Positions 1 through 7,946 of a DNA stretch of 33,552 nucleotides are shown in pieces. Made by a program: the position numbers and the translations under genes. This stretch comes from Chitinophagaceae bacterium (GTDB lineage: Bacteria; Bacteroidota; Bacteroidia; Chitinophagales; Chitinophagaceae). The notes under the pieces are model-generated. The model did not search any database. It saw nothing but the letters and a program-made list of their open reading frames with translations, and was not told the DNA's origin. Location of the stretch: contig JAICZH010000029.1 of NCBI GenBank assembly GCA_025933775.1, positions 1 through 33,552 of the forward strand, in the 5' to 3' direction. The stretch's first letter is position 1, and each line of letters starts with the position of its first letter.

Positions 1-932
1 AAATGGTTGGCCTTATCTCAGTTCAGTCTTATCAGGGAAATGCATATACGCAATATCACCTGGATATTCTTAAAACATTAGCTTCTTATGCATCTGCAGC
101 TTTGTATAATGCAAGTTCGTATGAAGCACTTCAGAAAACCCTCAATGAATTGAAGCTAACACAGCAACAATTAGTGCAATCCGAAAAAATGGCTTCACTT
201 GGCGAACTCACCGCAGGCATTGCACATGAAATACAAAACCCATTAAATTTTGTAAATAATTTTTCTGATGTAAACCAGGAATTACTTGTTGAAATGAAAG
301 ATGAAATGGAAAAAGGAAATACCGAAGAAGCAAAAGCAATTGCAAATGATGTGATCGAAAATGAACAAAAAATAAATCATCATGGCAAGCGTGCAGACGC
401 CATTGTAAAAGGAATGCTGCAACATTCAAGAAAAAGTTCCGGACAAAAAGAAGCAACAGATATAAATGCTTTGGCTGATGAATATTTGCGATTGAGTTAT
501 CATGGATTGAGGGCAAAAGACAAATCTTTTAATGCAGAAATGAAAACTGATTTTGATGGAAGCATCGAAAAAATAAATATCATTCCGCAGGATATTGGAA
601 GGGTTTTATTAAACATTTTCAATAATGCCTTTTATGCAGTGAATGAACAAAAAAATTCAAATCCTATTTCCTATAAGCCAACAGTTTCAGTATCTACAAA
701 AAAGTGTGATGATAAAGTTCAAATCATAGTAAAAGACAATGGCAATGGCATTCCCCAAAATATTGTTGACAAAATATTTCAACCATTTTTTACTACAAAG
801 CCAACAGGACAAGGAACTGGATTGGGATTATCGCTGGCGTATGATATTATCAAAGCTCATGGAGGAGAATTGAAAGTTGAAAGTACGGATGGTGAAGGAA
901 CAGAATTTATTATTCAATTGCCTGTCGTCTGA
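1..932 (+). CDS. Sensor histidine kinase, C-terminal part (5' end outside window)
   Basis: The visible 309 residues start inside a GAF-like domain (about residues 1-40), followed by a short coiled coil (40-62), a HisKA dimerisation and phosphoacceptor domain and a HATPase_c domain. The H-box is AGIAHEIQNPLNFV with the phosphorylatable His at visible residue 75. The N-box is NIFNNAFYAV, and the G boxes are DNGNGIP and GTGLGLS. The ATG at base 3 has no visible upstream context and falls inside a domain, so it is almost certainly not the true start. The kinase core is nearly the same protein as that of the next gene, pointing to an old tandem duplication, since most DNA differences are synonymous. 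No response regulator is encoded nearby, so the partner is unknown. The stop codon lies inside the left arm of a palindromic repeat. Confidence 0.9.
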   Translation, partial: MVGLISVQSYQGNAYTQYHLDILKTLASYASAALYNASSYEALQKTLNELKLTQQQLVQSEKMASLGELTAGIAHEIQNPLNFVNNFSDVNQELLVEMKDEMEKGNTEEAKAIANDVIENEQKINHHGKRADAIVKGMLQHSRKSSGQKEATDINALADEYLRLSYHGLRAKDKSFNAEMKTDFDGSIEKINIIPQDIGRVLLNIFNNAFYAVNEQKNSNPISYKPTVSVSTKKCDDKVQIIVKDNGNGIPQNIVDKIFQPFFTTKPTGQGTGLGLSLAYDIIKAHGGELKVESTDGEGTEFIIQLPVV

Positions 933-1018
933 ACTGGGATTTATGGGATTGATAGGATTAATATGAAAATGATTTTAATCCCAATCATCTTATTAATCCT
1001 ATAAATCATGGTTCAGAC
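927..1018. repeat. Long imperfect palindrome overlapping the kinase stop codon
   Basis: The left arm begins GTCTGAACTGGGATTTAT at 927 and the right arm is its near reverse complement ending at 1018 (ATAAATCATGGTTCAGAC). The arms pair over roughly 40 bases with G-T mismatches, and the centre lies near 970-975. The left arm contains the TGA stop of the upstream kinase. It could fold into a long hairpin in RNA and act as a terminator or mRNA stabiliser, or be a dispersed mobile repeat of a type frequent in Bacteroidota intergenic regions. The sequence shows the palindrome; the role is inferred. Confidence 0.7.
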
Positions 1019-1073
1019 AACAGTAAACAAACAAATAATAAGGATTTGTATTTAAACAAACTCAAAAAATCAA

Positions 1074-3236
1074 ATGAAACCATTTAAAATTTTCCTATTC
1101 CTCTTATTCTTCGGAATAAATTTTTGCAAAGCACAGGATACTGCTGTCGTGCTTTCAACAAGTATGATAAATCAAACCAATGAATCTATTTCTTTGGGTG
1201 CATTGAATGGATGGGTCTTTAAACAAGGAAATGATACAGGGCTGGCAAAAATAAATATAGATACGGCAGGCTGGAAACGATTAAGGCCTGATGAATTATC
1301 TTCAAAATATGCGGATAAGAATGGACGGGTGGAAGGATGGCTCCGGATAAAAGTAAAATTTGACAGCACTTTGCTCAATAACCCAATCTATTTTGATTTT
1401 GCCTCATGGGCGGCAACAGAATTTTATGTAGACGGAAACCCGGTTGCTACAAGAGGCAATACAGGTGAGAATGGCGAGGCTTTCCGCGAATACAACAGTG
1501 ATTTAGATCCCGTATCTATGAGTTTTAATTCACCGGCTTCTCATATTCTCAGCGTTCACTTCGTAGGGTATTTGTCGCCTGTACCGCCGCACGATTTAAA
1601 GGCTCAAACACAATTAAATGGACTATTGACTCTTGGCGGCCCGAATTATATTACCAATTCAATAAAGATTACAATAACCGCGGATACTTTTATGACCTTA
1701 TGGGTGGTTGTTTGTGCTATTCTTTCTGTGCTTTTCTGGCTGTTACTCATTCAAAACCCAAAGGAAAAAAATCTTTTTTGGATTGCGCTTTATACCACCG
1801 CTTTAACCATTTTTACTTATTGCGCGGATGCTTTTTATATTGGATTGACCTACAATGAATCTGCAATTAATTCCATTATAGGAAGCCTGCTTCTTCCTGG
1901 CATTTTACTACTATTGCTGCCCATTCTTTTAATCAAAACCTTCAAAAGAAAACTAAACAGCAAGCTTATTCTGGCTCTCATTATTTTATATGTGTTGAAT
2001 GTTATAATCACTTTTTTACCAAATTCTTTTCGTTTAATCCGCGGTCTTATCTTAGGGGCTTCTATAATTTTTGTTGTAGGTATATGTTTATATTATGTTA
2101 TTACTTCCTGGAGAAGCCTGATGGGTGCTCAATGGGCTATTGTTGCAGGGTTAATCTTTTCCATGTTTTCTATCGTTATCACCTTTTCATTGGCATTAAT
2201 TTTTAAAAATATCTCTACTTCACTTTATCTCTATTATTTAACTTTATCCGCTTTTTCCCTTTCTTTACCATTGTCCTTACTGGTATATGTGTCCATCCGC
2301 TTTAAAGAATTTATAAAAGAAGTGCAACAAAATGCAAAGCATGTAGTGCAACTTTCAGAAGAAAAAAGAGAGCAGGCGCTAAACCAACAAAAGATTTTGC
2401 AGGAAGAAGTGAACCGGCAGACTGCTGAAATCAGAACAACACTGGATAATTTAAAATCCGCGCAATCGCAGCTCATTCAATCAGAAAAAATGGCTTCTCT
2501 TGGAGAACTTACTGCAGGCATTGCACATGAAATTCAAAATCCATTAAACTTTGTCAATAATTTTTCTGAAGTAAATGCTGAATTGATTGATGAAATGAAA
2601 AATGAATTGGCAACAGGCAATCAGCAACAGGCAATAGAAATCGCTGATGATATAAAAGAAAACGAACAAAAAATAAATCATCATGGCAAACGCGCCGATG
2701 CAATAGTAAAAGGCATGTTGCAACATTCAAGAACAAGCAGCGGACAGAAAGAACCAACCGATATTAATGCTTTATGCGATGAATATTTACGATTAAGTTA
2801 TCATGGATTGAGAGCAAAAGACAAAACTTTTAACGCCGATTTTAAAACAGATTTTGATGAAACCATTGGAAAAATAAATATCATTCCGCAGGATGTTGGA
2901 AGAGTGTTGTTGAATCTTTTTAATAATGCATTTTATGCCGTGAATGAACCCTCTAACTCCCTAAAGGGAGAACAATACAAACCAACTGTTTCTGTTCAAA
3001 CAAAGAAAGAAGAAAATCGTGTATGCGTTACCGTTAGTGATAACGGAAATGGTATTTCTGATTCCATTAAAGAAAAAATTTTTCAACCATTCTTTACCAC
3101 AAAACCAACAGGAGAGGGAACCGGCTTAGGTTTGAGTCTGAGTTATGATATTATTAAAGCTCATGGCGGAATTTTAAAAGTGGAAAATAAAGAAGGTGAA
3201 GGGAGTGAGTTTATTATTCAATTACCTGTTATCTGA
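1074..3236 (+). CDS. Membrane sensor histidine kinase with 7TM sensor region
   Basis: The 720-residue protein begins with a signal peptide (about 1-21, ending CKAQ). An extracytoplasmic beta-rich domain follows (about 22-200), similar in layout to 7TMR-DISM extracellular domains. About seven membrane helices span roughly 205-409, then a Gln/Glu-rich coiled coil (410-475), HisKA and HATPase_c. The phosphoacceptor is His485 in AGIAHEIQNP. N-box (LFNNAFYAV) and G boxes (DNGNGIS, GTGLGLS) are intact, so the kinase should be active. It probably senses an envelope or membrane signal and phosphorylates an unlinked regulator. Residues about 626-633 (PSNSLKGE) come from a palindromic repeat inserted in phase in the ATPase domain; the upstream paralogue has unrelated residues there. 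The start has a plausible signal peptide directly after it. Confidence 0.9.
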   Translation: MKPFKIFLFLLFFGINFCKAQDTAVVLSTSMINQTNESISLGALNGWVFKQGNDTGLAKINIDTAGWKRLRPDELSSKYADKNGRVEGWLRIKVKFDSTLLNNPIYFDFASWAATEFYVDGNPVATRGNTGENGEAFREYNSDLDPVSMSFNSPASHILSVHFVGYLSPVPPHDLKAQTQLNGLLTLGGPNYITNSIKITITADTFMTLWVVVCAILSVLFWLLLIQNPKEKNLFWIALYTTALTIFTYCADAFYIGLTYNESAINSIIGSLLLPGILLLLLPILLIKTFKRKLNSKLILALIILYVLNVIITFLPNSFRLIRGLILGASIIFVVGICLYYVITSWRSLMGAQWAIVAGLIFSMFSIVITFSLALIFKNISTSLYLYYLTLSAFSLSLPLSLLVYVSIRFKEFIKEVQQNAKHVVQLSEEKREQALNQQKILQEEVNRQTAEIRTTLDNLKSAQSQLIQSEKMASLGELTAGIAHEIQNPLNFVNNFSEVNAELIDEMKNELATGNQQQAIEIADDIKENEQKINHHGKRADAIVKGMLQHSRTSSGQKEPTDINALCDEYLRLSYHGLRAKDKTFNADFKTDFDETIGKINIIPQDVGRVLLNLFNNAFYAVNEPSNSLKGEQYKPTVSVQTKKEENRVCVTVSDNGNGISDSIKEKIFQPFFTTKPTGEGTGLGLSLSYDIIKAHGGILKVENKEGEGSEFIIQLPVI
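2949..2972 (+). repeat. GC-rich palindromic repeat inside the kinase gene
   Basis: CCCTCTAA is followed by the palindrome CTCCC-TAAA-GGGAG and AA. The design matches the other repeat copies in this window at about 16.6, 16.7, 32.6, 33.3 and 33.4 kb: a C-rich lead, TAA or a similar trinucleotide, then a hairpin ending GGGAGAA. It is read through in frame as part of the HATPase domain. Confidence 0.65.
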
Positions 3237-3338
3237 ATTGCAAATTTATTGGATTAAAAGATTGCAGGATATTTTGTAATGGTTTTCGTATAACTCTTGC
3301 CATTAGCACTCATGCTATGAGAAAAATCAAAAAAAATA

Positions 3339-3346
3339 TATCTTTG
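3339..3346 (+). promoter_or_regulatory. Candidate Bacteroidota -7 promoter element
   Basis: TATCTTTG matches the Bacteroidota -7 consensus TAnnTTTG and lies 16 bases before the ATG of the DUF4242-AraC regulator, which would give a very short leader. No clear TTTG -33 element was found at the usual distance, so this is tentative. Confidence 0.35.
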
Positions 3347-3362
3347 GACAAAATGATGACAA

Positions 3363-4463
3363 ATGCCAATTTACATGGACATGCATATAGCACCTGGCGT
3401 AAAAGCAAAAGATGTGGCAGAAGCTCATCAAATGGATGTACTTCATCAGAGCGAATACGGTTGCAAATGCATGACCTATTGGATAGATGAAGAACGTGAA
3501 AATATTTTTTGCCTTATTGAAGCTCCTGATAAAGATGCGGTAAAAGAATTGCATCGCAATACACATGGGCTTATTCCTAATAAAGTAATTGAAGTAAGCG
3601 GTAATATTGTAAATTCTTTCTTGGGTCGTATATACGATCCCGAAGATGCAGAAATAACAGACAAGGGCCTGAAAGTGTTTGCTGAGCCATCTTTCCGCAT
3701 TTTACTGGTAACAAAAATTACAGATCCGCATTTGTTTCGGCGTCAACTCGGTACTGACAGAGCTAATGAAATATTAAAAGACTATAATATTATAATAAGA
3801 AAAAATCTACAAGGGCATACAGGGAGGGAAGTAGAACACGAAGGAAATGATTTTATTATTTCTTTTTCATCTGCCTCAAAAGCCCTCTCTTGTGCGTTGG
3901 CAATTCAGGAAGAAATGCAGCAGTATAAAAATTTATTTTCTTTTAAGATGGCTATTAATGCAGGTGAACCAATTGAAAAAAGCAATCAAATTTTTGGCGA
4001 TACGATACGCTTCGCAAACAGCATGTGCTTTATTGCGGATAACTTTCAAATAGCTATAGCTGCAAAAGTGAAGGAATTGATATCGAATGATTTTTTTTAC
4101 AACAAATCAAAAACCCTTATAACGCTTACGCCTCAAGACGAAAGCCTGTTGCAATTATTATTTACCACCATAGAAAAAAACTATAACGATTCCAACTTTA
4201 ATATAAGCGATTATTGCAAGGCAACAACTATGAGCACATCGCAATTATATAGGAAAACAATTTTGCTTACTGGCTTATCGCCTAATATACTTTTAAAAGA
4301 ATACCGCCTTGAAAAAGCAAAAGAGCTCATGCGGAAAAAGCATTATAATATTGCACAAATAACCTTCGACACAGGCTTTGCAAGCGCCTCTTATTTTACC
4401 AAATGCTTTAAAAAGAAATACGGTCTTTTACCAATGGCCTATCTGGATGTGCTTAATAATTGA
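3363..4463 (+). CDS. DUF4242 - degenerate cyclase-like - AraC HTH transcriptional regulator
   Basis: Three parts are visible in 366 residues. Residues 1-87 resemble DUF4242 (PF14026, the family of the SCO4226 nickel-binding protein), with typical strings MPIYMDMH, DEERENIFCLIEAPDK and HGLIPNKVIEV. Residues about 112-245 have the fold signature of class III adenylate/guanylate cyclases (FRILLVTKITD, HEGNDFIISF, INAGEP, FGDTIRFAN). The metal-binding Asp positions appear replaced by Lys118 and Asn162, and the Asn/Arg transition-state motif is lost, so it is probably not a cyclase. Residues about 255-366 are an AraC-type double helix-turn-helix (ISDYCKATTMSTSQLYRK and IAQITFDTGFASASYFTKCFKKKYG). 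It likely senses a metal or small ligand and controls nearby genes; the next gene encodes an exported DUF4242 protein. The ATG at 3363 is supported by family N-termini beginning MPIYMD. Ligand and targets are inferred. Confidence 0.82.
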   Translation: MPIYMDMHIAPGVKAKDVAEAHQMDVLHQSEYGCKCMTYWIDEERENIFCLIEAPDKDAVKELHRNTHGLIPNKVIEVSGNIVNSFLGRIYDPEDAEITDKGLKVFAEPSFRILLVTKITDPHLFRRQLGTDRANEILKDYNIIIRKNLQGHTGREVEHEGNDFIISFSSASKALSCALAIQEEMQQYKNLFSFKMAINAGEPIEKSNQIFGDTIRFANSMCFIADNFQIAIAAKVKELISNDFFYNKSKTLITLTPQDESLLQLLFTTIEKNYNDSNFNISDYCKATTMSTSQLYRKTILLTGLSPNILLKEYRLEKAKELMRKKHYNIAQITFDTGFASASYFTKCFKKKYGLLPMAYLDVLNN

Positions 4464-4603
4464 TTTCTTTCCCGGATTAATATTTACTATTTATTGAACG
4501 ATTTGTTCTACATCCCTTTCCATTTTTTGAATGATATGTAATAACACTTTGCTTATAGCGGATACTATCTTTAAGTATTCTTAATTCTTAAAAAATAAAT
4601 GTT

Positions 4604-5002
4604 ATGAAATCAATTACCAATCGCATTTTCATCTTCGCAATTATAATTTTTGCGGGGTATGCTTCTAAAGCACAAACAAATGCATCAACCAATTCAAAAA
4701 CAATTAACCACACAACAATGAAAACGTATCTTATCGAAAGAGACATTCCGAACGCCGGTAAATTAACACCCCAACAATTAAAAGCCATTTCACAAAAATC
4801 CTGTAATGTGCTTAAAGAAATGGGCCCGCAGATTGAATGGATACAAAGCTATGTAACAGGCGATAAAATATTTTGCGTTTATAAAGCCGAGAATGAAGAT
4901 CTCATAAGGGAACATGCTAAAAAAGGAGGCTTCCCGGCAACAACGATCATAGAAGTATCCACACAAATAAGCCCCGCTACTGCAACCGCAAAGATTAATT
5001 AA
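4604..5002 (+). CDS. Exported DUF4242 (SCO4226-like nickel-binding) protein
   Basis: This is a 132-residue protein with a signal peptide (about 1-24, ending SKAQ), a short Thr/Asn-rich linker and one DUF4242 domain from about residue 39 (MKTYLIERDIPNAG) to 125 (TTIIEVSTQISPATA). The family adopts a small ferredoxin-like fold, and its characterised member SCO4226 binds nickel. Metal identity here is not shown by the sequence. The gene lies 140 bases after the regulator carrying the same domain and before a lipoprotein gene, all on the same strand. This suggests a periplasmic or surface sensor or scavenger under that regulator's control. Met39 would give a cytosolic version of the bare domain, but the signal peptide argues for the first ATG. 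Confidence 0.75.
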   Translation: MKSITNRIFIFAIIIFAGYASKAQTNASTNSKTINHTTMKTYLIERDIPNAGKLTPQQLKAISQKSCNVLKEMGPQIEWIQSYVTGDKIFCVYKAENEDLIREHAKKGGFPATTIIEVSTQISPATATAKIN

Positions 5003-5028
5003 AACCTCAACCTTATAAATGAGGTTTT
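5001..5028 (+). terminator. Hairpin after the exported DUF4242 gene
   Basis: AAAACCTCA at 5001-5009 pairs with TGAGGTTTT at 5020-5028 around a 10-base loop, overlapping the stop codon. An alternative overlapping pairing, AACCTT (5009-5014) with AAGGTT (5028-5033), is also possible. The T-run is short, so it may attenuate rather than fully stop transcription into the lipoprotein gene. Confidence 0.5.
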
Positions 5029-5080
5029 AAGGTTCGTGCCTTATTGAATTTTATTTATTCACTTTTAAAAAAATGAAATT

Positions 5081-5728
5081 ATGAAAAATTTAATTAGCAG
5101 CGCCTGGCGCTGCAAGAGGAAATCTTATGCCATGTATTTTGGATTTGTTCCAACTGTAGCATTCTTTTTTTGTGCAACAACTATTTTAGCGCTTTTATTT
5201 ATCTCATGCCAAAAAGAGGTAACTAATGAAGCTAAAAATGTTAACCCTGTTTCGGGTAATATCGCCAATCAAGTTGCTGTTAGCAATACAAATGACGGGG
5301 ACGCTGAGATTATGAATATGTATAGCGGTCTTAGCAAAGAAGCAACATTGGAGTTGCAGCAAGCCCGTGCAGCAACTGCAAGATACAGAGACCTCAAAAA
5401 TGCAATAAAAGACGGCTATTCGAACATAAATGTGGATGTGCCCAACATGGGACATCATTTTATGAAAGCATCATTAATTGATGCAACATTCGACATTCGC
5501 CACCCCGAGATTCTTGTTTACAACGGGCTTGATACAGGAAATCCCGAATTGGTAGCGGTGGAATATGCGGTGCCCCTTACTTATCCAATACCAGAAGGAT
5601 TCGCTGGTTCAAATGATGTTTGGAACGGCACTTCCGGGTTTCCCTTCTGGCTGGTGCATGCCTGGGTTTGGAAATATAATCCTGATGGCGTTTTCAACTG
5701 GACGAATCCAACGGTGGACTTAGATTAA
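5081..5728 (+). CDS. Predicted lipoprotein with conserved His motifs, unknown function
   Basis: The 215-residue protein has a long N-terminal segment with a hydrophobic stretch (about 19-42) ending in FISC-QKE. That is a plausible lipobox with Cys43, so it is likely an envelope lipoprotein. The mature part has a helical stretch (EATLELQQARAATARYRDL), then a compact domain with MGHHF (His125, His126), FDIRHPEILVYNG, LVAVEYAVPL and LVHAWVWKYNPDG (His193). The combination of HH, a 'P-E-V/L-Y' strand, 'VAVEY' and 'HAW.W..NP.G' recalls uncharacterised secreted proteins of Bacteroidota and Gemmatimonadota. I know no established function. The His residues could bind metal, which would fit the DUF4242 neighbours, but this is inference. 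Met18 is an alternative start giving a more ordinary signal peptide length. Confidence 0.7.
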   Translation: MKNLISSAWRCKRKSYAMYFGFVPTVAFFFCATTILALLFISCQKEVTNEAKNVNPVSGNIANQVAVSNTNDGDAEIMNMYSGLSKEATLELQQARAATARYRDLKNAIKDGYSNINVDVPNMGHHFMKASLIDATFDIRHPEILVYNGLDTGNPELVAVEYAVPLTYPIPEGFAGSNDVWNGTSGFPFWLVHAWVWKYNPDGVFNWTNPTVDLD

Positions 5729-5758
5729 GTGCCTTTTATTTTCTCATGTTCCCTTTTC

Positions 5759-5791
5759 AAAACTGCTCCAACTTTTTGGAGCAGTTTCTTT
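5759..5791. terminator. Bidirectional terminator between lipoprotein and OsmC genes
   Basis: AAACTGCTCCAA at 5760-5771 pairs with TTGGAGCAGTTT at 5776-5787 around a 4-base loop. It is followed by CTTT on the plus strand and by a T-run on the minus strand. It lies between convergent genes, as expected for a shared rho-independent terminator. Confidence 0.85.
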
Positions 5792-5838
5792 AATGCGTTT
5801 ATTATATAAATTGAAATAATGTTTAGATAGCAGTAAAC

Positions 5839-6348
5839 TTAAATCGAAACACTATATTTTGTTTCAACGTCAACACCTTTTGTGAGTGTTTGATATACCA
5901 CGCAATATCTTTCTGTTAGTTTTTTAATGTTTGCCAATTGTTCATCCCCGGCGTCTGCATCAAGGATAAATTCTAAACGTATATTTTTAAAACCAACCGG
6001 CGCTTCTTTCGATACGCCAAGTGTTCCTTTAAAATCAAGATCACCTTCAGCCTTTACTGTTCCACTTCTAATGGGAACACCTATTGCCGTACTAACAGCC
6101 CGAAGTGTAACCCCGGCGCATGCTACCAATGCTTCGAGGAGCATATCACCCGAGCATGCAAGCATTCCCGTTCCACCAGTTGCCGGATGAAGGCCCGCTT
6201 CAACCAAAGCCTTGCCTGTTTCCACTTTACACGATATTCCTTCTCCAATTTTTCCTTCGGCCCTAAGTGTTATTACAGCACATTGCGGCTGTTCGCGATA
6301 TTTATCTTTAAGTGGCGCTTGTATGTTTTTAAGATCTGTAGCATTCAT
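5839..6348 (-). CDS. OsmC family peroxiredoxin-like protein
   Basis: The 169 residues fit the OsmC/Ohr fold. The two conserved redox Cys are Cys77 (LVACAGVTLRAV) and Cys149 (ERYCVVYQTL). The central helix motif GDMLLEALVACAGVTL and the stretch HPATGGTG fit the general OsmC branch rather than strict Ohr. Members reduce organic hydroperoxides using the two Cys and act in the cytosol. No signal peptide is present. The gene stands alone, convergent with the lipoprotein gene and divergent from the dipeptidase. Substrate preference cannot be told from sequence. Confidence 0.88.
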   Translation of the reverse strand: MNATDLKNIQAPLKDKYREQPQCAVITLRAEGKIGEGISCKVETGKALVEAGLHPATGGTGMLACSGDMLLEALVACAGVTLRAVSTAIGVPIRSGTVKAEGDLDFKGTLGVSKEAPVGFKNIRLEFILDADAGDEQLANIKKLTERYCVVYQTLTKGVDVETKYSVSI

Positions 6349-6460
6349 ATTACAAGTTTAATAAAAAAAAATCAAAGCATTAAAAATGCAGTTTGCAAAT
6401 GACAACTCTTTTAGAATTAAGCCAAAATAAAATAATATAGTTTGAAGCGAACTCAATTAA

Positions 6461-6486
6461 TTTTCGTGTATTCGTTACCGTTAGTA
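6461..6486. repeat. Short dispersed intergenic motif, copy 1
   Basis: TTTCGTGTAT, six variable bases, then CCGTTAGT. A closely matching copy occurs at 7781-7806 and a weaker one at 3283-3309. All three are intergenic. See findings. Confidence 0.4.
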
Positions 6487-6585
6487 CTGCGTGGTTTTGA
6501 TTTTTTAAATTTTTTATTCATAGTACAAAAATTTTTTTAGCAAAATTATCCTCATAACTTTTTACTTTTACCAGAATAACTTTTT

Positions 6586-7770
6586 ATGAAACCTTATCTC
6601 TCTTTTATTACTTTGGCAATTTTATTATTTTCATTTACAACAACCCATGCACAGCGTTATAAAAAAATTCATCGCAAAGCGATTGTAATTGATACGCATA
6701 ATGATATTCTCACCCAATGTTTCGAAAAACATGTAAGCTTTGATGAAGATCTTAGAGGTAAAACGCAATCTGATTTAAAAAGATTTGCACAAGCCGGCGT
6801 AGACGTTCAGGTATTTTCCGTTTGGTGCGATGGTAAAAAAGAACATCCTTATACTTATGCAAAAACAATGATAGATACGCTGTATGCCACAGCAGCACGG
6901 CATCCTGATAAAATAACGGTGGTAACTAATTCACAGCAATTAATGAATACCGTGAAAGAAAAAAAACTGGCAGCCATGATTGGAGTGGAAGGCGGCCACA
7001 TGATAGAAGATGATATGAATAAACTTGACACACTTTATAAAATGGGCGTTCGTTACATGACACTCACCTGGAACAACTCCAACCCATGGGCAACATCTGC
7101 AATGGAAGAAACAGAAGATTCTTTATTACATCAGCCAAAAGGGTTGAGTGATTTTGGTAAAAAAATAGTTCAACGAATGAATGAATTAGGAATGTTGGTT
7201 GATCTTTCGCACGTAGGCGAAAAAACTTTTTGGGATGCCATTTCAACATCAACAAAACCCATTTTGGTTTCGCATAGTTGCGTGTATTCCTTATGTCCGG
7301 TTTATAGAAATTTAAAAGACGATCAGATAAAAGCAGTTGGAAAAAACGGCGGACTTATTGATATAAATTTTTATTCAGCATTTCTTGATAGCAATTATGC
7401 GAAACGGGAAAGAGCCTTAATGATAAAACATAAAACAGAAAGAGATTCTCTTGTAAAAATAAATCCGGATAAAGACCTTGCCTTTGAATTTATACAAAAG
7501 AAATATAAAGATGAATTTAATGCTATTCGGCCGCCGCTATCAATGATATTGGATCATCTCGATTATGTTGTAAAGTTAATTGGCGTAGATCATGTGGGCA
7601 TGGGCTCCGATTTTGACGGCATTACTTCTTCGCCGCAGCAACTGGATGATGTAACCGGCTATCCGTTAATAACAAAAGCGCTATTAGAAAGAGGCTACAG
7701 CAAAAAAGATATTTTTAAAATCATGGGCGGTAATTTTATAAGAATACTAAAAGCGAATGAAAAAAATTAA
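6586..7770 (+). CDS. Exported M19 (renal-type) dipeptidase
   Basis: The 394 residues begin with a signal peptide (about 1-23, ending THAQ). The binuclear zinc site of peptidase family M19 is complete: His38 and Asp40 (VIDTHND), Glu135 (GVEGGH), His209 (DLSHVGE), His230 (LVSHS) and Asp342 (GSDFDG). Length matches the family. These enzymes hydrolyse dipeptides, often with broad stereospecificity. Export places it in the periplasm, where it could finish the breakdown of dipeptides released by the dipeptidyl-peptidase and other proteases in this region. It appears monocistronic, with about 237 bases upstream and 176 downstream before the amylase gene. Confidence 0.92.
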   Translation: MKPYLSFITLAILLFSFTTTHAQRYKKIHRKAIVIDTHNDILTQCFEKHVSFDEDLRGKTQSDLKRFAQAGVDVQVFSVWCDGKKEHPYTYAKTMIDTLYATAARHPDKITVVTNSQQLMNTVKEKKLAAMIGVEGGHMIEDDMNKLDTLYKMGVRYMTLTWNNSNPWATSAMEETEDSLLHQPKGLSDFGKKIVQRMNELGMLVDLSHVGEKTFWDAISTSTKPILVSHSCVYSLCPVYRNLKDDQIKAVGKNGGLIDINFYSAFLDSNYAKRERALMIKHKTERDSLVKINPDKDLAFEFIQKKYKDEFNAIRPPLSMILDHLDYVVKLIGVDHVGMGSDFDGITSSPQQLDDVTGYPLITKALLERGYSKKDIFKIMGGNFIRILKANEKN

Positions 7771-7780
7771 TGAATATAAA

Positions 7781-7806
7781 ATTTCGTGTATGCATGCCCG
7801 TTAGTC
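7781..7806. repeat. Short dispersed intergenic motif, copy 2
   Basis: TTTCGTGTAT, six variable bases, then CCGTTAGT, just after the dipeptidase stop codon. It matches 6461-6486 outside the variable centre. Confidence 0.4.
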
Positions 7807-7859
7807 AATAATAAAATTATAATAGCATATAAAAAAATTCAACCTTATCAAAGCAACAT

Positions 7860-7883
7860 CGCTTTTTAAAGCGCTCATTTTTT
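7860..7883 (+). terminator. Weak hairpin between dipeptidase and amylase genes
   Basis: CGCTTT-TT-AAAGCG at 7860-7873 is followed by CTCATTTTTT. The loop is very tight, so real pairing would be shorter. It may terminate the dipeptidase transcript. Confidence 0.3.
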
Positions 7884-7946
7884 AAACTGAATAATTAGGC
7901 ATGAAAAATGTTATTCTTGTGAATTTGAATGAATAAAAAATAAATT

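Noticed and set aside
3283-3310. Possible integron attC site suggested by CATTAGCAC and inverted short words
   Set aside because: The core sites do not fit GTTRRRY/RYYYAAC, there is no integrase, and neighbouring genes are not cassette-like.
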